A DNA stretch of 18,540 nucleotides from Planctomycetaceae bacterium. Its GTDB lineage: Bacteria > Planctomycetota > Planctomycetia > Planctomycetales > Planctomycetaceae. A program made the position numbers and the translations under genes. Every line of letters starts with the position of its first letter. The stretch's first letter is position 1. The notes under the pieces were generated by a model. The model had not been told where the DNA came from. It was given only the letters and a program-made list of their open reading frames with translations, and did not search any database. Location: assembly GCA_003503535.1 (NCBI GenBank), contig DOCI01000317.1, positions 16,913 to 35,452 of the forward strand. The letters run 5' to 3'. Below, piece by piece: positions 1 through 7,327 of the stretch.

Positions 1-476
1 CAGAGTTTCTATCAAGAACTGACTGTTGATGTACATGTGGTCATTTTTGTGCTCGATTTATTGGCATCATCAAGAAAATCAGCTTTCCCTGAGCAGATTC
101 ATGCAAGATCTCAACGATTTCTCAATTAAATCAAATGGTAAAATAGGATCTCTGGGTTGAATGTAAGTTTATTGAGCAAGCGAACGGTTACATCAATTAC
201 TCTGAGACGATTTCCCCCTCAGTGAATGATGCCTGAGGACGATATTGAAAGTGGTGTCTTCTACACGGAGATTCTGTATTTGAAGTCATGGCATTTTCAG
301 CAGTCCGTGGAAGTTTCACAGCCGATGAAATCATCCACTGAATTCCTGAAACCTGATTTGAACGGTGAGACTGGCAAGGATGCAAGTCTCATCAGTTCAT
401 AATTGCATGGATCAAATAGTCTGTGCACGAAATCAATCAAGTGAATATGCAACTCTGGCAAGGACGACGGAACGTC
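1..476. other. Non-coding leader upstream of the export lipoprotein gene
   Basis: No convincing gene is visible. The only ORFs are short, lack a ribosome site and have no recognisable domain. A 7-bp inverted repeat (TGAGACT at 366-372 and AGTCTCA at 385-391, 12-nt loop) lies about 85 nt before the lipoprotein start and could be a leader hairpin. I saw no good -35/-10 pair. The region presumably carries the promoter of the export gene, but the sequence does not show it clearly. Confidence 0.5.
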
Positions 477-2534
477 ATGCAGAATTTGTTTACGGTTCCA
501 GTATCACGAACGCTGGCGATTCTTCTGATCGTCTGCAGCAGTGGCTGCGCGGCTTTTCGGTCGATCGATACCATACCACCCAACTGTTTGACTCCCGACA
601 TGCTGGCGACTTCTCGAAACAATGAGTCGACAATAGATCTGTCATTACTGGCTCAACGTCCTCCGCAGCAGTATTTGGTCGATGCAGGCGATGTCCTCGG
701 AATTTATATCGAGGGAGTTCTCGGCAATCCCGGGGAATCCCCGCCGATCAGCATTTCCACAAATCCCGATATTCCCCCTTCAATCGGCTATCCCATTTCG
801 ATTCGAGATGATGGCACACTTTCCCTGCCAATGATTGGTTCTATCTCCGTTCGCGGCATGACGATTCGCCAGGTTGAAGAGTATCTGAGAAAAATCTACA
901 CGATCGACCGAAAAATTCTGCAGCCAGGGCAGGACCGCATTATCGTTTCGTTACAACGCCCACGAGAAATTCGTGTGCTGGTGATGCGTCAGGAAACTGG
1001 TGGTAGTAATGGCGGAAGAGAGTTCGCGCAGGGACTTTCCATTAACCTTGGACAAACCAAACGGGGAAATGGTCAGATTGTTAATCTGCCCATCTATAAA
1101 AACGATGTCCTGCATGCTCTGGCCCGCACGGGTGGCTTACCAGGACTTGATGCAGAAAATACGATTTTCATCATCCGACGCAGGCACGACTTCACCCCCG
1201 GCCCTTATGGAAATGGTGTGCATCCCCAAGGGATTCAACCCGGAATACCAGCATTGGCCCCTCAGTATCAACCTGCTCCGTTCAATGGTCCCATGGGATA
1301 TCAGCCGGTCTCCCATCGAAGCAATGTAAAAACTCAGGATTCTAATCCGCTTCTTCTGACAGGTTATCGGAACACGGCTTCACAACAGCAAATTCAACCG
1401 GTCAACTTTCAGCCGGGCTACAATTTCGCGGCTCCCCAAATGCCAATGCAGCATCCACAAGGCATCCAGAACTTCAATTCTGTGAACCCACTGGAGGAAC
1501 TGCGTCACGGCATGCATCGTTCTGACGAATCCGCAGGAATTCGCCAACCCGTAAGAATTGATACGATCGGTCAGCAAGAGTTGCGTCATTCCTCTGAACT
1601 CACTGAGTCAGAAATGAAAGCATTGAATCCACGAGGTTCGGGGTATCAATGGGGAAATACTCAAGCGACTTCTCTGGAAGAGATGCCAGAGATTCAAAAT
1701 GATTTTGTCCCGAAGAACGATTGGAACAATTCGTCAGGCGTGGCTCAACCGACACCAATGATGACTCAGCCACAACAGCAATACGCACCCGTGCCTGCGC
1801 AGCCTTACCAGCCAATGGACCAGACACTGATGCAGGCTCAGCCTCAATATCAGCCGCAATTTCAGCCACCGTACCAGAATCAGATGCCTCCGCAAAACTG
1901 GATGGCGAATCCAGAATCGAATTATCCTCCCGGCTTCAACGAAGCCTTCGCCGATGTTCCCTGGGAAGACTTTTCTGGAGATTTCGGTTGGAACATGAAC
2001 GATCCCACGATGAACAACCACGAAATCATCAAAATTCCAGTCCGACTCAAACCGGGCGAACAGCCGAACATTCGTCCGGAAGATGTCTTACTACAGGATG
2101 GAGATATCCTGTTCATCGAATCCCGGGAAACGGAAATCTTCTACACAGGCGGTTTACTGGGAGGCGGCCAGTTCACGTTGCCCCGCGATTACGATCTGGA
2201 TGTTCTGGGAGCCATTGCAATTGCTCAGGGAGCCAATCAACAACGCGATGCCCGTCAAATTGGGGGCGTCTCAGCCATCAATGGAGATGTCACGATCTCT
2301 GCCAGTAACGTCATCATTCTTCGCCAACTGCCAGATTGTTCGCAGGTGGCGATCAAAGTCGATCTGTATCGAGCCCTGGAAGATCCGAGTCAGCGAGTCG
2401 TAATTCAACCAGGCGATATCGTGATGTTGCGATACACTAAACTGGAAGCCGTCGGAGCCTTCTTCGAACGGAATCTCCTCGAATCCGCCCTCTTCGGGAT
2501 CGCGGCAACTCAGATCGGCGGTGGTGGGAATTAA
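477..2534 (+). CDS. Polysaccharide biosynthesis/export lipoprotein (Wza-like, SLBB)
   Basis: Predicted outer-membrane polysaccharide export protein of the Wza/OPX type, about 685 aa. I chose ATG 477 over GTG 423 and ATG 447 because it is preceded by AAGGAC about 12 nt upstream and opens a lipoprotein signal peptide: a hydrophobic core then CSSGC, with Cys24 as probable lipidated residue. The box is imperfect because Ser, not Leu, is at -3. Residues about 76-168 match the Poly_export domain (VDAGDVLGIYIEG, then SIRDDGTLSLPMIG and a VRG...VEEYL helix). An SLBB domain follows (VLHALARTGGLPGLDAENTIFIIRRR). About 250 residues of Gln/Pro/Asn-rich low complexity then intervene before IKIPVRL and DVLLQDGDILFIESRE, which look like the second half of the same SLBB fold. 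A further SLBB-like segment (TLPRDYDLDVLGAIAIAQG) closes the protein. No capsule or exopolysaccharide partner genes lie beside it. The family assignment is firm; the substrate is unknown. Confidence 0.88.
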   Translation: MQNLFTVPVSRTLAILLIVCSSGCAAFRSIDTIPPNCLTPDMLATSRNNESTIDLSLLAQRPPQQYLVDAGDVLGIYIEGVLGNPGESPPISISTNPDIPPSIGYPISIRDDGTLSLPMIGSISVRGMTIRQVEEYLRKIYTIDRKILQPGQDRIIVSLQRPREIRVLVMRQETGGSNGGREFAQGLSINLGQTKRGNGQIVNLPIYKNDVLHALARTGGLPGLDAENTIFIIRRRHDFTPGPYGNGVHPQGIQPGIPALAPQYQPAPFNGPMGYQPVSHRSNVKTQDSNPLLLTGYRNTASQQQIQPVNFQPGYNFAAPQMPMQHPQGIQNFNSVNPLEELRHGMHRSDESAGIRQPVRIDTIGQQELRHSSELTESEMKALNPRGSGYQWGNTQATSLEEMPEIQNDFVPKNDWNNSSGVAQPTPMMTQPQQQYAPVPAQPYQPMDQTLMQAQPQYQPQFQPPYQNQMPPQNWMANPESNYPPGFNEAFADVPWEDFSGDFGWNMNDPTMNNHEIIKIPVRLKPGEQPNIRPEDVLLQDGDILFIESRETEIFYTGGLLGGGQFTLPRDYDLDVLGAIAIAQGANQQRDARQIGGVSAINGDVTISASNVIILRQLPDCSQVAIKVDLYRALEDPSQRVVIQPGDIVMLRYTKLEAVGAFFERNLLESALFGIAATQIGGGGN

Positions 2535-2593
2535 ATAGTCATCTCATTTCTAATACGAACAATTCCCTGAGGTTTTCAGGAAAATAAGCGGGG

Positions 2594-2619
2594 GTGATTG
2601 ACGTTCTGTCGTCAATCGC
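2594..2619. repeat. Stem-loop in the gap before the DUF1080 gene
   Basis: GATTGACG (2596-2603) and CGTCAATC (2610-2617) form a perfect 8-bp stem with a 6-nt loop. It extends by a T-G wobble and a G-C pair to 2594 and 2619. There is no following T-run, so it does not look like an intrinsic terminator. It may be a REP-like palindromic unit or an RNA-processing hairpin. Its position argues against the GTG-like upstream start of the DUF1080 gene at 2598. Confidence 0.5.
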
Positions 2620-2681
2620 TAAAGATGAATCGATTGATGAAGTCTCAATTGATCTCCGTGAAAACGTTAAAGGAAATGAAA

Positions 2682-3377
2682 ATGAAGCGTGTCACATTTA
2701 GTTATACACTGCTGAGTCTGGTTGCTTTCAGTATTGCAACAGGAAGTCTTAGTGCAGAGGAAAAGTTCAAGCCATTATTTAATGGCAAGAATCTGGAGGG
2801 CTGGGTTCAAAAAGGGGGAAAAGCTGATTATCGGGTCGAAGACAATCAGGTTATCGGCACCAGCAAAAAAGGGACGCCCAACAGCTTTTTGTGCACCGAC
2901 AAAGATTATGCGAATTTCGTTTTGGAACTCGAGTTCTTTCCCGATCCTGTCCTGAATTCCGGCGTGCAGATTCGCAGCAATGTGTACGATGAAGACAAAA
3001 CTTACACTTGGACTGACAGCGAAGGTAAGGAGCAAACCAGAAAAGTTCCGGCGAATCGGGTCCACGGCTATCAGGTCGAAATCGATCCTTCAGACCGTGC
3101 CTGGACTGGCGGAATTTATGACGAAAGTCGTCGTGGCTGGTTGAATAATCTGGTGGAGAATCAACCGGCTCGCGAAGCTTTCAAGCCAGGTGAGTGGAAT
3201 ACATTTCGTGTTGTCGCCAATGGGGATTCTATCAAGACTTTCCTGAATGGTGTGCCAGCAGCCGATTTGAAAGATGATATGACCTCAACCGGCTTTATCG
3301 CTCTGCAGGTCCACAACTTCATGGAAGACGGACACGAAATGAAATGGAGAAACATTCGTATTCAGGAACTTCCATAA
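2682..3377 (+). CDS. Secreted DUF1080 protein (3-keto-disaccharide hydrolase family)
   Basis: About 231 aa, a member of the DUF1080/PF06439 family that is strongly expanded in planctomycetes. Some members hydrolyse 3-keto-disaccharides or 3-keto-glycosides; the fold is a concanavalin-like jelly roll. The start at ATG 2682 is chosen because AAAGGAA (2669-2675) sits 6 nt before it, and the product then begins with a clean Sec signal peptide ending near SLSA-EEK. The mature protein opens with the family hallmark KPLFNGKNLEGW, followed by YRVEDNQVIGT, FVLELEFFPDPVLNSGVQIR, HGYQVEID and GEWNTFRVVANGDSIKTFLNG. The C-terminal TGFIALQVH and WRNIRIQEL are also typical. Probable location is periplasmic or outer surface. 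The upstream export gene ends about 150 nt before it, and an intrinsic terminator follows. Substrate cannot be inferred. Confidence 0.9.
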   Translation: MKRVTFSYTLLSLVAFSIATGSLSAEEKFKPLFNGKNLEGWVQKGGKADYRVEDNQVIGTSKKGTPNSFLCTDKDYANFVLELEFFPDPVLNSGVQIRSNVYDEDKTYTWTDSEGKEQTRKVPANRVHGYQVEIDPSDRAWTGGIYDESRRGWLNNLVENQPAREAFKPGEWNTFRVVANGDSIKTFLNGVPAADLKDDMTSTGFIALQVHNFMEDGHEMKWRNIRIQELP

Positions 3378-3504
3378 CTTCTTGAGTTGTTACCTGTTTG
3401 TTCAGCATGGGAGATTCGGTAGTCGTCACTATTATTCCATTTGATAGCGAAATTGTCTGGAATTTGAGTCTCATGAATATAAGGGCTTGATTGAGCGTAA
3501 TGTC

Positions 3505-3543
3505 AGCCTATTCTTAGCAGACTGCCTGAGAATAGGCTTTTTC
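3505..3543 (+). terminator. Rho-independent terminator after the DUF1080 gene
   Basis: A perfect 10-bp stem, AGCCTATTCT (3505-3514) with AGAATAGGCT (3529-3538), encloses a 14-nt loop and runs directly into TTTTT. The T-rich side lies on the plus strand, so it stops plus-strand transcripts. It ends only about 30 nt before the possible GTG start of the next gene, so it could also act as an attenuator for that gene. Confidence 0.8.
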
Positions 3544-3573
3544 TATGCCTTTTAGTGCGGTTATTGAAAAGCC

Positions 3574-4650
3574 GTGAGTCCGACATTTATGATTCGACTG
3601 GATGACTATCAGGGAAGTTCTTCTGAACTGGCCGAATTTATTACGTCGACCTGGCGGAAGTCCTACGAAGGTAAGATGACTTTCCCTCTCTGGTCAGCCG
3701 AGTATTTTGAATGGCAACTTCGCTGGAATAATCCGCATTTTCGTCGCAACCTGATAGCCATTTACGATGATTCTCGACTGGTTGCGACACTTCTCGGTTC
3801 TGAGTATTCCTTCCGCTGTGGCAATGAAATCCTGCCAGGATCGATCTGGAGTTGGATGACAATCGACCCCGCGTATCGAGGTCAAGGCTTTGCCAAGCTT
3901 CTAAACGAAGAACGCATCCGCCGCCTGAAGGATCGTCACATCGATCTGGTGGTCAGTTATCGATACTTCGGCTCAAAAAGTTCGCTGGCAGAACGCCCGC
4001 ACCGGAACTCGGGCGACAATACCGCCAAGTTTCACAACAAAGTCGGCTTCTGGGTTCGCGTACTGAATCCACAAGGCGTCTGGGACTGGTCACTCAGTTC
4101 CGCCGCAGCCTGGGGAGCAAAATTGACCTCACCTTGGGCACCGCTCCCCAAACTGGGCAAGGAAGAGAAATACATTCGAAAAGCCAACCCGGACGATATC
4201 CCTCAATGTCTGGAATTGATCCACGAGAAAACGAACTCACTCCCGCTTGCAATCCACTGGGATCAGGAAACACTCAGCAATCAATTGCTGGGAAGTTCTC
4301 TCTCAACGACACTTGTGTACGAGCGAGAGGAAAAGATTGAAGGATTTATTAATTTTCATTTGCTGACGTCCTTCTCAAAATGCGAAGGTCAGATGGGACT
4401 ACTGGATGTTATGTCGACGCAAAGGCTTTCCTCCCATAAAAGTTTGTATCTGATGTATGCTGTGATGCAGGAGATGCTGAATCAGGGAGCGATTGTGGCC
4501 TTGAAACTTCGCAGCGGCGATGAAGATCTCTTACTGATGTTGCGGTCGTACTTTGCACCCCGCGCACCGGAATCGCATTTAGTATTGCAATGGATTGGAC
4601 AGGAACGAGAAGTCCCCAAAAACGCAAAGACGCATTTACTCTGGAGATAA
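3574..4650 (+). CDS. Two-domain GNAT-family N-acyltransferase
   Basis: About 358 aa from GTG 3574; ATG 3589 is an equally possible start five codons later, and a TGA at 3565 bounds the frame upstream. The N-terminal half carries a GNAT core: strands LIAIYDDSRLVATLLGSEYS and GSIWSWMTIDPAYRG, with the acetyl-CoA pyrophosphate-binding loop RGQGFAKLL at residues 102-110. The second half (from about residue 204, YIRKANPDDIPQCLELIHEK) looks like the start of another, degenerate GNAT fold, giving a tandem-GNAT arrangement. No signal peptide or membrane segment is visible, so it is probably cytoplasmic. The GH3-type acyl-adenylating gene begins about 75 nt downstream on the same strand with no terminator between, suggesting co-transcription. 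The acceptor molecule is unknown. Confidence 0.75.
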   Translation: MSPTFMIRLDDYQGSSSELAEFITSTWRKSYEGKMTFPLWSAEYFEWQLRWNNPHFRRNLIAIYDDSRLVATLLGSEYSFRCGNEILPGSIWSWMTIDPAYRGQGFAKLLNEERIRRLKDRHIDLVVSYRYFGSKSSLAERPHRNSGDNTAKFHNKVGFWVRVLNPQGVWDWSLSSAAAWGAKLTSPWAPLPKLGKEEKYIRKANPDDIPQCLELIHEKTNSLPLAIHWDQETLSNQLLGSSLSTTLVYEREEKIEGFINFHLLTSFSKCEGQMGLLDVMSTQRLSSHKSLYLMYAVMQEMLNQGAIVALKLRSGDEDLLLMLRSYFAPRAPESHLVLQWIGQEREVPKNAKTHLLWR

Positions 4651-4725
4651 TGGACTTATCCTCGAAAGAATGCTCATGATGTCGGTTAATTTATTCGCGA
4701 TTCTCACAGAGTCATCAGGAAAACC

Positions 4726-6429
4726 ATGGTCTCACTAACCAACAATGCCCTCGTCCCTCCCTTGTCTCGAATGGGAATCAAACTGCTCAATCAACAGCAG
4801 TGGAGTGCATTCCGCAAGCAGCTCGAACAGGCAAGTTCTCAGCAGAGTAACTGGTTGTTGAATCGAATTCGAAGTTGTGAAAAGACACACTTTGGCCGAG
4901 ATCATGATTTTGCCGGGATTCGCGATCTGGAAACATTCCGCAAACAGGTTCCCGTTTCCGAGTACGATTACTTCAAACCATACATCGATGAAGTCGCAGC
5001 CGGCAATCCGGAAGCTCTCATTCCCGCGCATGAAAAACTGATGCGATTCACGATTACGACCGGCTCAAGCGGCACGCCCAAATTGAATCCCGTAACAACC
5101 ACCTGGCTCAAAGAATATAAAAAAGCGTGGGGAATCTGGGGATTGAAGCTGTTTGCTGATCATCCTTCCTATTTAGGGAAAAAAATGCTGCAGATGGCAG
5201 GGACCTGGGAGATGGGTAAAACCCCTGGCGGCTATTCAATCAGCATGATCAGTGCGTTGCTTGCCAGAAACCAGAGTCCACTGCTGCGCCCGTTCTATGC
5301 GATCCCCAGCGATCTGAATGATATTAAAGATCCAATTATTCGTTATTACGCGGCTCTACGACTTTGCATGCTCGATAACATGGGCTGGATTCTCTTAATG
5401 AACCCTGGCACGTTGATCCGCCTGGCAGAAGTGGGCGATGAATTCAAAGAGGATCTCATCAAGGATTTTCATGATGGCACATTAACCAATCGATTTGAAA
5501 TCTCTACGGAACTGCGAGAGAAACTCGCTCCTCGAATTCGCAAAGTCAATCGAGCAGGTGCGAGTCGTCTGGCTAAAATTGTTGAACAGACGGGGACACT
5601 GTTGCCGAAGGATTACTGGCCGAATCCTGTGATCAGTTGCTGGCTCGGAGGGACGGCTGGATTTCAATCACGCTACATCAACGACTATTTCGGCAATTCT
5701 CCGCAGCGGGATATGGGACTCGTTTCCAGTGAGGGGCGTCACACAATTCCGATTGAAGATGGCAAACCGGAAGGAGTACCTTCGATCGTTTCTGGATTTT
5801 ATGAATACATGCCGGTTTCGGAAGCAGGTTCTGTTCAGCCTGAAGTGGTTGAGGGACACGAGTTGGAAGTCGGAGCCGACTACTATCTGCTGATGACGAC
5901 CTCTGCTGGCTATTACCGTTTTAATATTGGTGATATTGTCCGCTGCACAGGATTTGTTGGCGAGGCTCCCCTGTTGGAGTTCATTCAGAAAGGAAGTCAG
6001 GTTGGTGATCTGGAAGGCGAAAAACTGACGGAACATCAAATTGTCGAAGCTGCCCAGGCGACTGCTCAGGAACTCAAACTGGAACTTGGCTTATTCACAG
6101 CTGTCGCATTTAGGCTTGAACGGCAGCATCCGCGCTACGATTTTATGATTGAGATCGATAGTGTCCCAAATGCTGATCAGGCGCAGGCATTTTTGCGTTT
6201 ACTTGATGATAAACTGGCCGGTTTGAACTTCCTCTGGAAAGCCCGTCGAAAAGAAGGCGTGCTGGCGAATCCTCAATTATTGCGATTACCGGCTGGCACG
6301 TGGGAGAAATACATTACCACAGAAAGTGCCCGCCGCGGCACAGGCGATTATCAGTACAAGCATCCCGCTTTGATGCTGAAGCAAAACTGGGTTGAGCAGT
6401 TTTCCCCGGTTGATATCATCAACCTGTAG
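4726..6429 (+). CDS. GH3 auxin-responsive-promoter family acyl-adenylating enzyme
   Basis: 567 aa, close to the usual length of GH3 proteins. The start ATG 4726 has AGGA 5 nt upstream. GH3 enzymes belong to the ANL adenylating superfamily; plant members activate a carboxylic acid such as indole-acetate or jasmonate with ATP and conjugate it to an amino acid. The three nucleotide-binding motifs are all visible: TTGSSGTPK (residues 111-119), VSSEG (333-337) and YYRFNIGDIVRCTGF (396-410), followed by QKGSQVGDLEGEKL, which lies near the hinge. The acid substrate and the amine acceptor of this bacterial member are not deducible. It has no signal peptide. The neighbouring upstream GNAT gene may act in the same pathway. 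A GTAG-headed inverted repeat follows the gene. Confidence 0.85.
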   Translation: MVSLTNNALVPPLSRMGIKLLNQQQWSAFRKQLEQASSQQSNWLLNRIRSCEKTHFGRDHDFAGIRDLETFRKQVPVSEYDYFKPYIDEVAAGNPEALIPAHEKLMRFTITTGSSGTPKLNPVTTTWLKEYKKAWGIWGLKLFADHPSYLGKKMLQMAGTWEMGKTPGGYSISMISALLARNQSPLLRPFYAIPSDLNDIKDPIIRYYAALRLCMLDNMGWILLMNPGTLIRLAEVGDEFKEDLIKDFHDGTLTNRFEISTELREKLAPRIRKVNRAGASRLAKIVEQTGTLLPKDYWPNPVISCWLGGTAGFQSRYINDYFGNSPQRDMGLVSSEGRHTIPIEDGKPEGVPSIVSGFYEYMPVSEAGSVQPEVVEGHELEVGADYYLLMTTSAGYYRFNIGDIVRCTGFVGEAPLLEFIQKGSQVGDLEGEKLTEHQIVEAAQATAQELKLELGLFTAVAFRLERQHPRYDFMIEIDSVPNADQAQAFLRLLDDKLAGLNFLWKARRKEGVLANPQLLRLPAGTWEKYITTESARRGTGDYQYKHPALMLKQNWVEQFSPVDIINL

Positions 6430-6465
6430 GAGTTCAATGTCAGTTAAGCCAATCGCAATCAATCT

Positions 6466-6555
6466 GTAGGACAGGCTTCCAGCCTGTCTTGAATAATCGT
6501 TGATCGCACAAAAATGAAATCAACTCGATTTAGACAGGCTGGAAGCCTGTCCTAC
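6466..6555. repeat. REPIN-like inverted hairpin pair (GTAG-headed)
   Basis: Two 24-nt arms (6466-6489 and 6532-6555) are perfect inverted copies separated by 42 nt. Each arm is itself a hairpin: an 8-bp stem GACAGGCT/AGCCTGTC with a 3-nt TCC (or GGA) loop. The outer edge of the left arm is GTAG and of the right arm CTAC, so both hairpins carry GTAG at their 5' foot. This is the layout of a REP doublet (BIME/REPIN). It lies between the GH3 and rdgB genes. Confidence 0.75.
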
Positions 6556-6583
6556 CTTGTTTAATATCAGCGAAAGATAAATC

Positions 6584-7204
6584 TTGTCTCAAAAGTCAGA
6601 AATCGTGCTTGCAAGCCGAAATGCGAAAAAAGCGGCTGAGATTGATGTGCTGCTGAAACCGTACGGAATTCGTGTGCGTCCAGTCTCTGAATTTCCCGAG
6701 GCGACCGAAGTCGTTGAAGATGGCAACAGCTTTTCGGAGAATGCCGCCAAGAAAGCCAGTCAGACGGCCCAGGAAACGGGGCGATGGGCGATTGGTGAAG
6801 ACAGCGGAATCTGTGTCGACGCTCTCAAAGGAGCTCCGGGGATCTACTCGGCTCGATTCAGTGGGCCCGATGCGACCGATGAGAAGAATAATCAATTTCT
6901 TCAGGAACAACTCCAGGATGTTCCTTCAGCAAAGCGGACTGCTCATTATGTTTGTCACGTTGCTTTGGCAGATCCTTCAGGTGAGGTGCGTTTACATGTC
7001 GAACGGACCTGTAATGGTGTCATCATTCGCGAACCACGCGGCGAAAACGGCTTCGGGTATGATCCTTATTTTCTGATTCGCGAATACGGAAAAACCTTCG
7101 GCGAACTTTCGCCTGTCGTTAAGAAAGCGATCAGCCATCGCGCCCGTGCGTTTGGCGAGTTTATCCCGAAGTTGTTGCGGGAAAATCTTTTCTCACATGA
7201 ATAA
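6584..7204 (+). CDS. rdgB: RdgB/HAM1-family XTP/dITP diphosphatase
   Basis: 206 aa, normal family length. It hydrolyses non-canonical purine nucleotides (XTP, ITP, dITP) to the monophosphate and pyrophosphate, cleaning the nucleotide pool in the cytoplasm. Signature elements are visible: ASRNAKK (residues 10-16) for phosphate binding, GEDSGICVDAL with catalytic Asp73, GAPGIYSARFSG, GFGYDPYF (156-163) and the terminal SHRARA (184-189). The start is TTG 6584. An in-frame TAA lies at 6578-6580, and later candidates would remove the first strand and the SRNAKK motif, so TTG is well supported although no strong ribosome site is visible. A palindromic pair starts immediately after the stop. Confidence 0.93.
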   Translation: MSQKSEIVLASRNAKKAAEIDVLLKPYGIRVRPVSEFPEATEVVEDGNSFSENAAKKASQTAQETGRWAIGEDSGICVDALKGAPGIYSARFSGPDATDEKNNQFLQEQLQDVPSAKRTAHYVCHVALADPSGEVRLHVERTCNGVIIREPRGENGFGYDPYFLIREYGKTFGELSPVVKKAISHRARAFGEFIPKLLRENLFSHE

Positions 7205-7314
7205 GGCGAGCCGAGTCAGTTATGACTCGGGTGTTGTCACGATCATTATGCGAAATTAACAATCAAGACGAGGTGGAATCGCCCCTACCCGAGCCATAAC
7301 TGGCTCGGCTCGCC
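7205..7314. repeat. Inverted hairpin pair between convergent genes
   Basis: Two 28-nt arms (7205-7232 and 7287-7314) are inverted copies with two differences, separated by 54 nt. Each arm contains a perfect 8-bp hairpin with a 4-nt loop: CCGAGTCA/TGACTCGG on the left and CCGAGCCA/TGGCTCGG on the right. The differences are compensatory (T7216-A7225 against C7294-G7303), so both hairpins stay intact. The outer flanks are GGCGAG and CTCGCC. It fills the gap between rdgB and the convergent amylosucrase gene and may act as a two-way terminator. Confidence 0.75.
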
Positions 7315-7327
7315 TCGAAAAAAGCAA

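Noticed and set aside
197..385. 62-aa minus-strand ORF in the opening non-coding region
   Set aside because: It is short, has no ribosome site, signal or domain, and is of a length common by chance.
1721..2308. 195-aa plus-strand ORF inside the export lipoprotein gene
   Set aside because: It is an alternative frame of the Gln/Pro-rich insert; its Arg/Ser/Ala-rich translation is what such codons give when shifted.
6466..7314. Terminal inverted repeats of an insertion sequence around rdgB
   Set aside because: The two repeat pairs have unrelated sequences, each pair is complete in itself, and the gene between them is a housekeeping enzyme, not a transposase.
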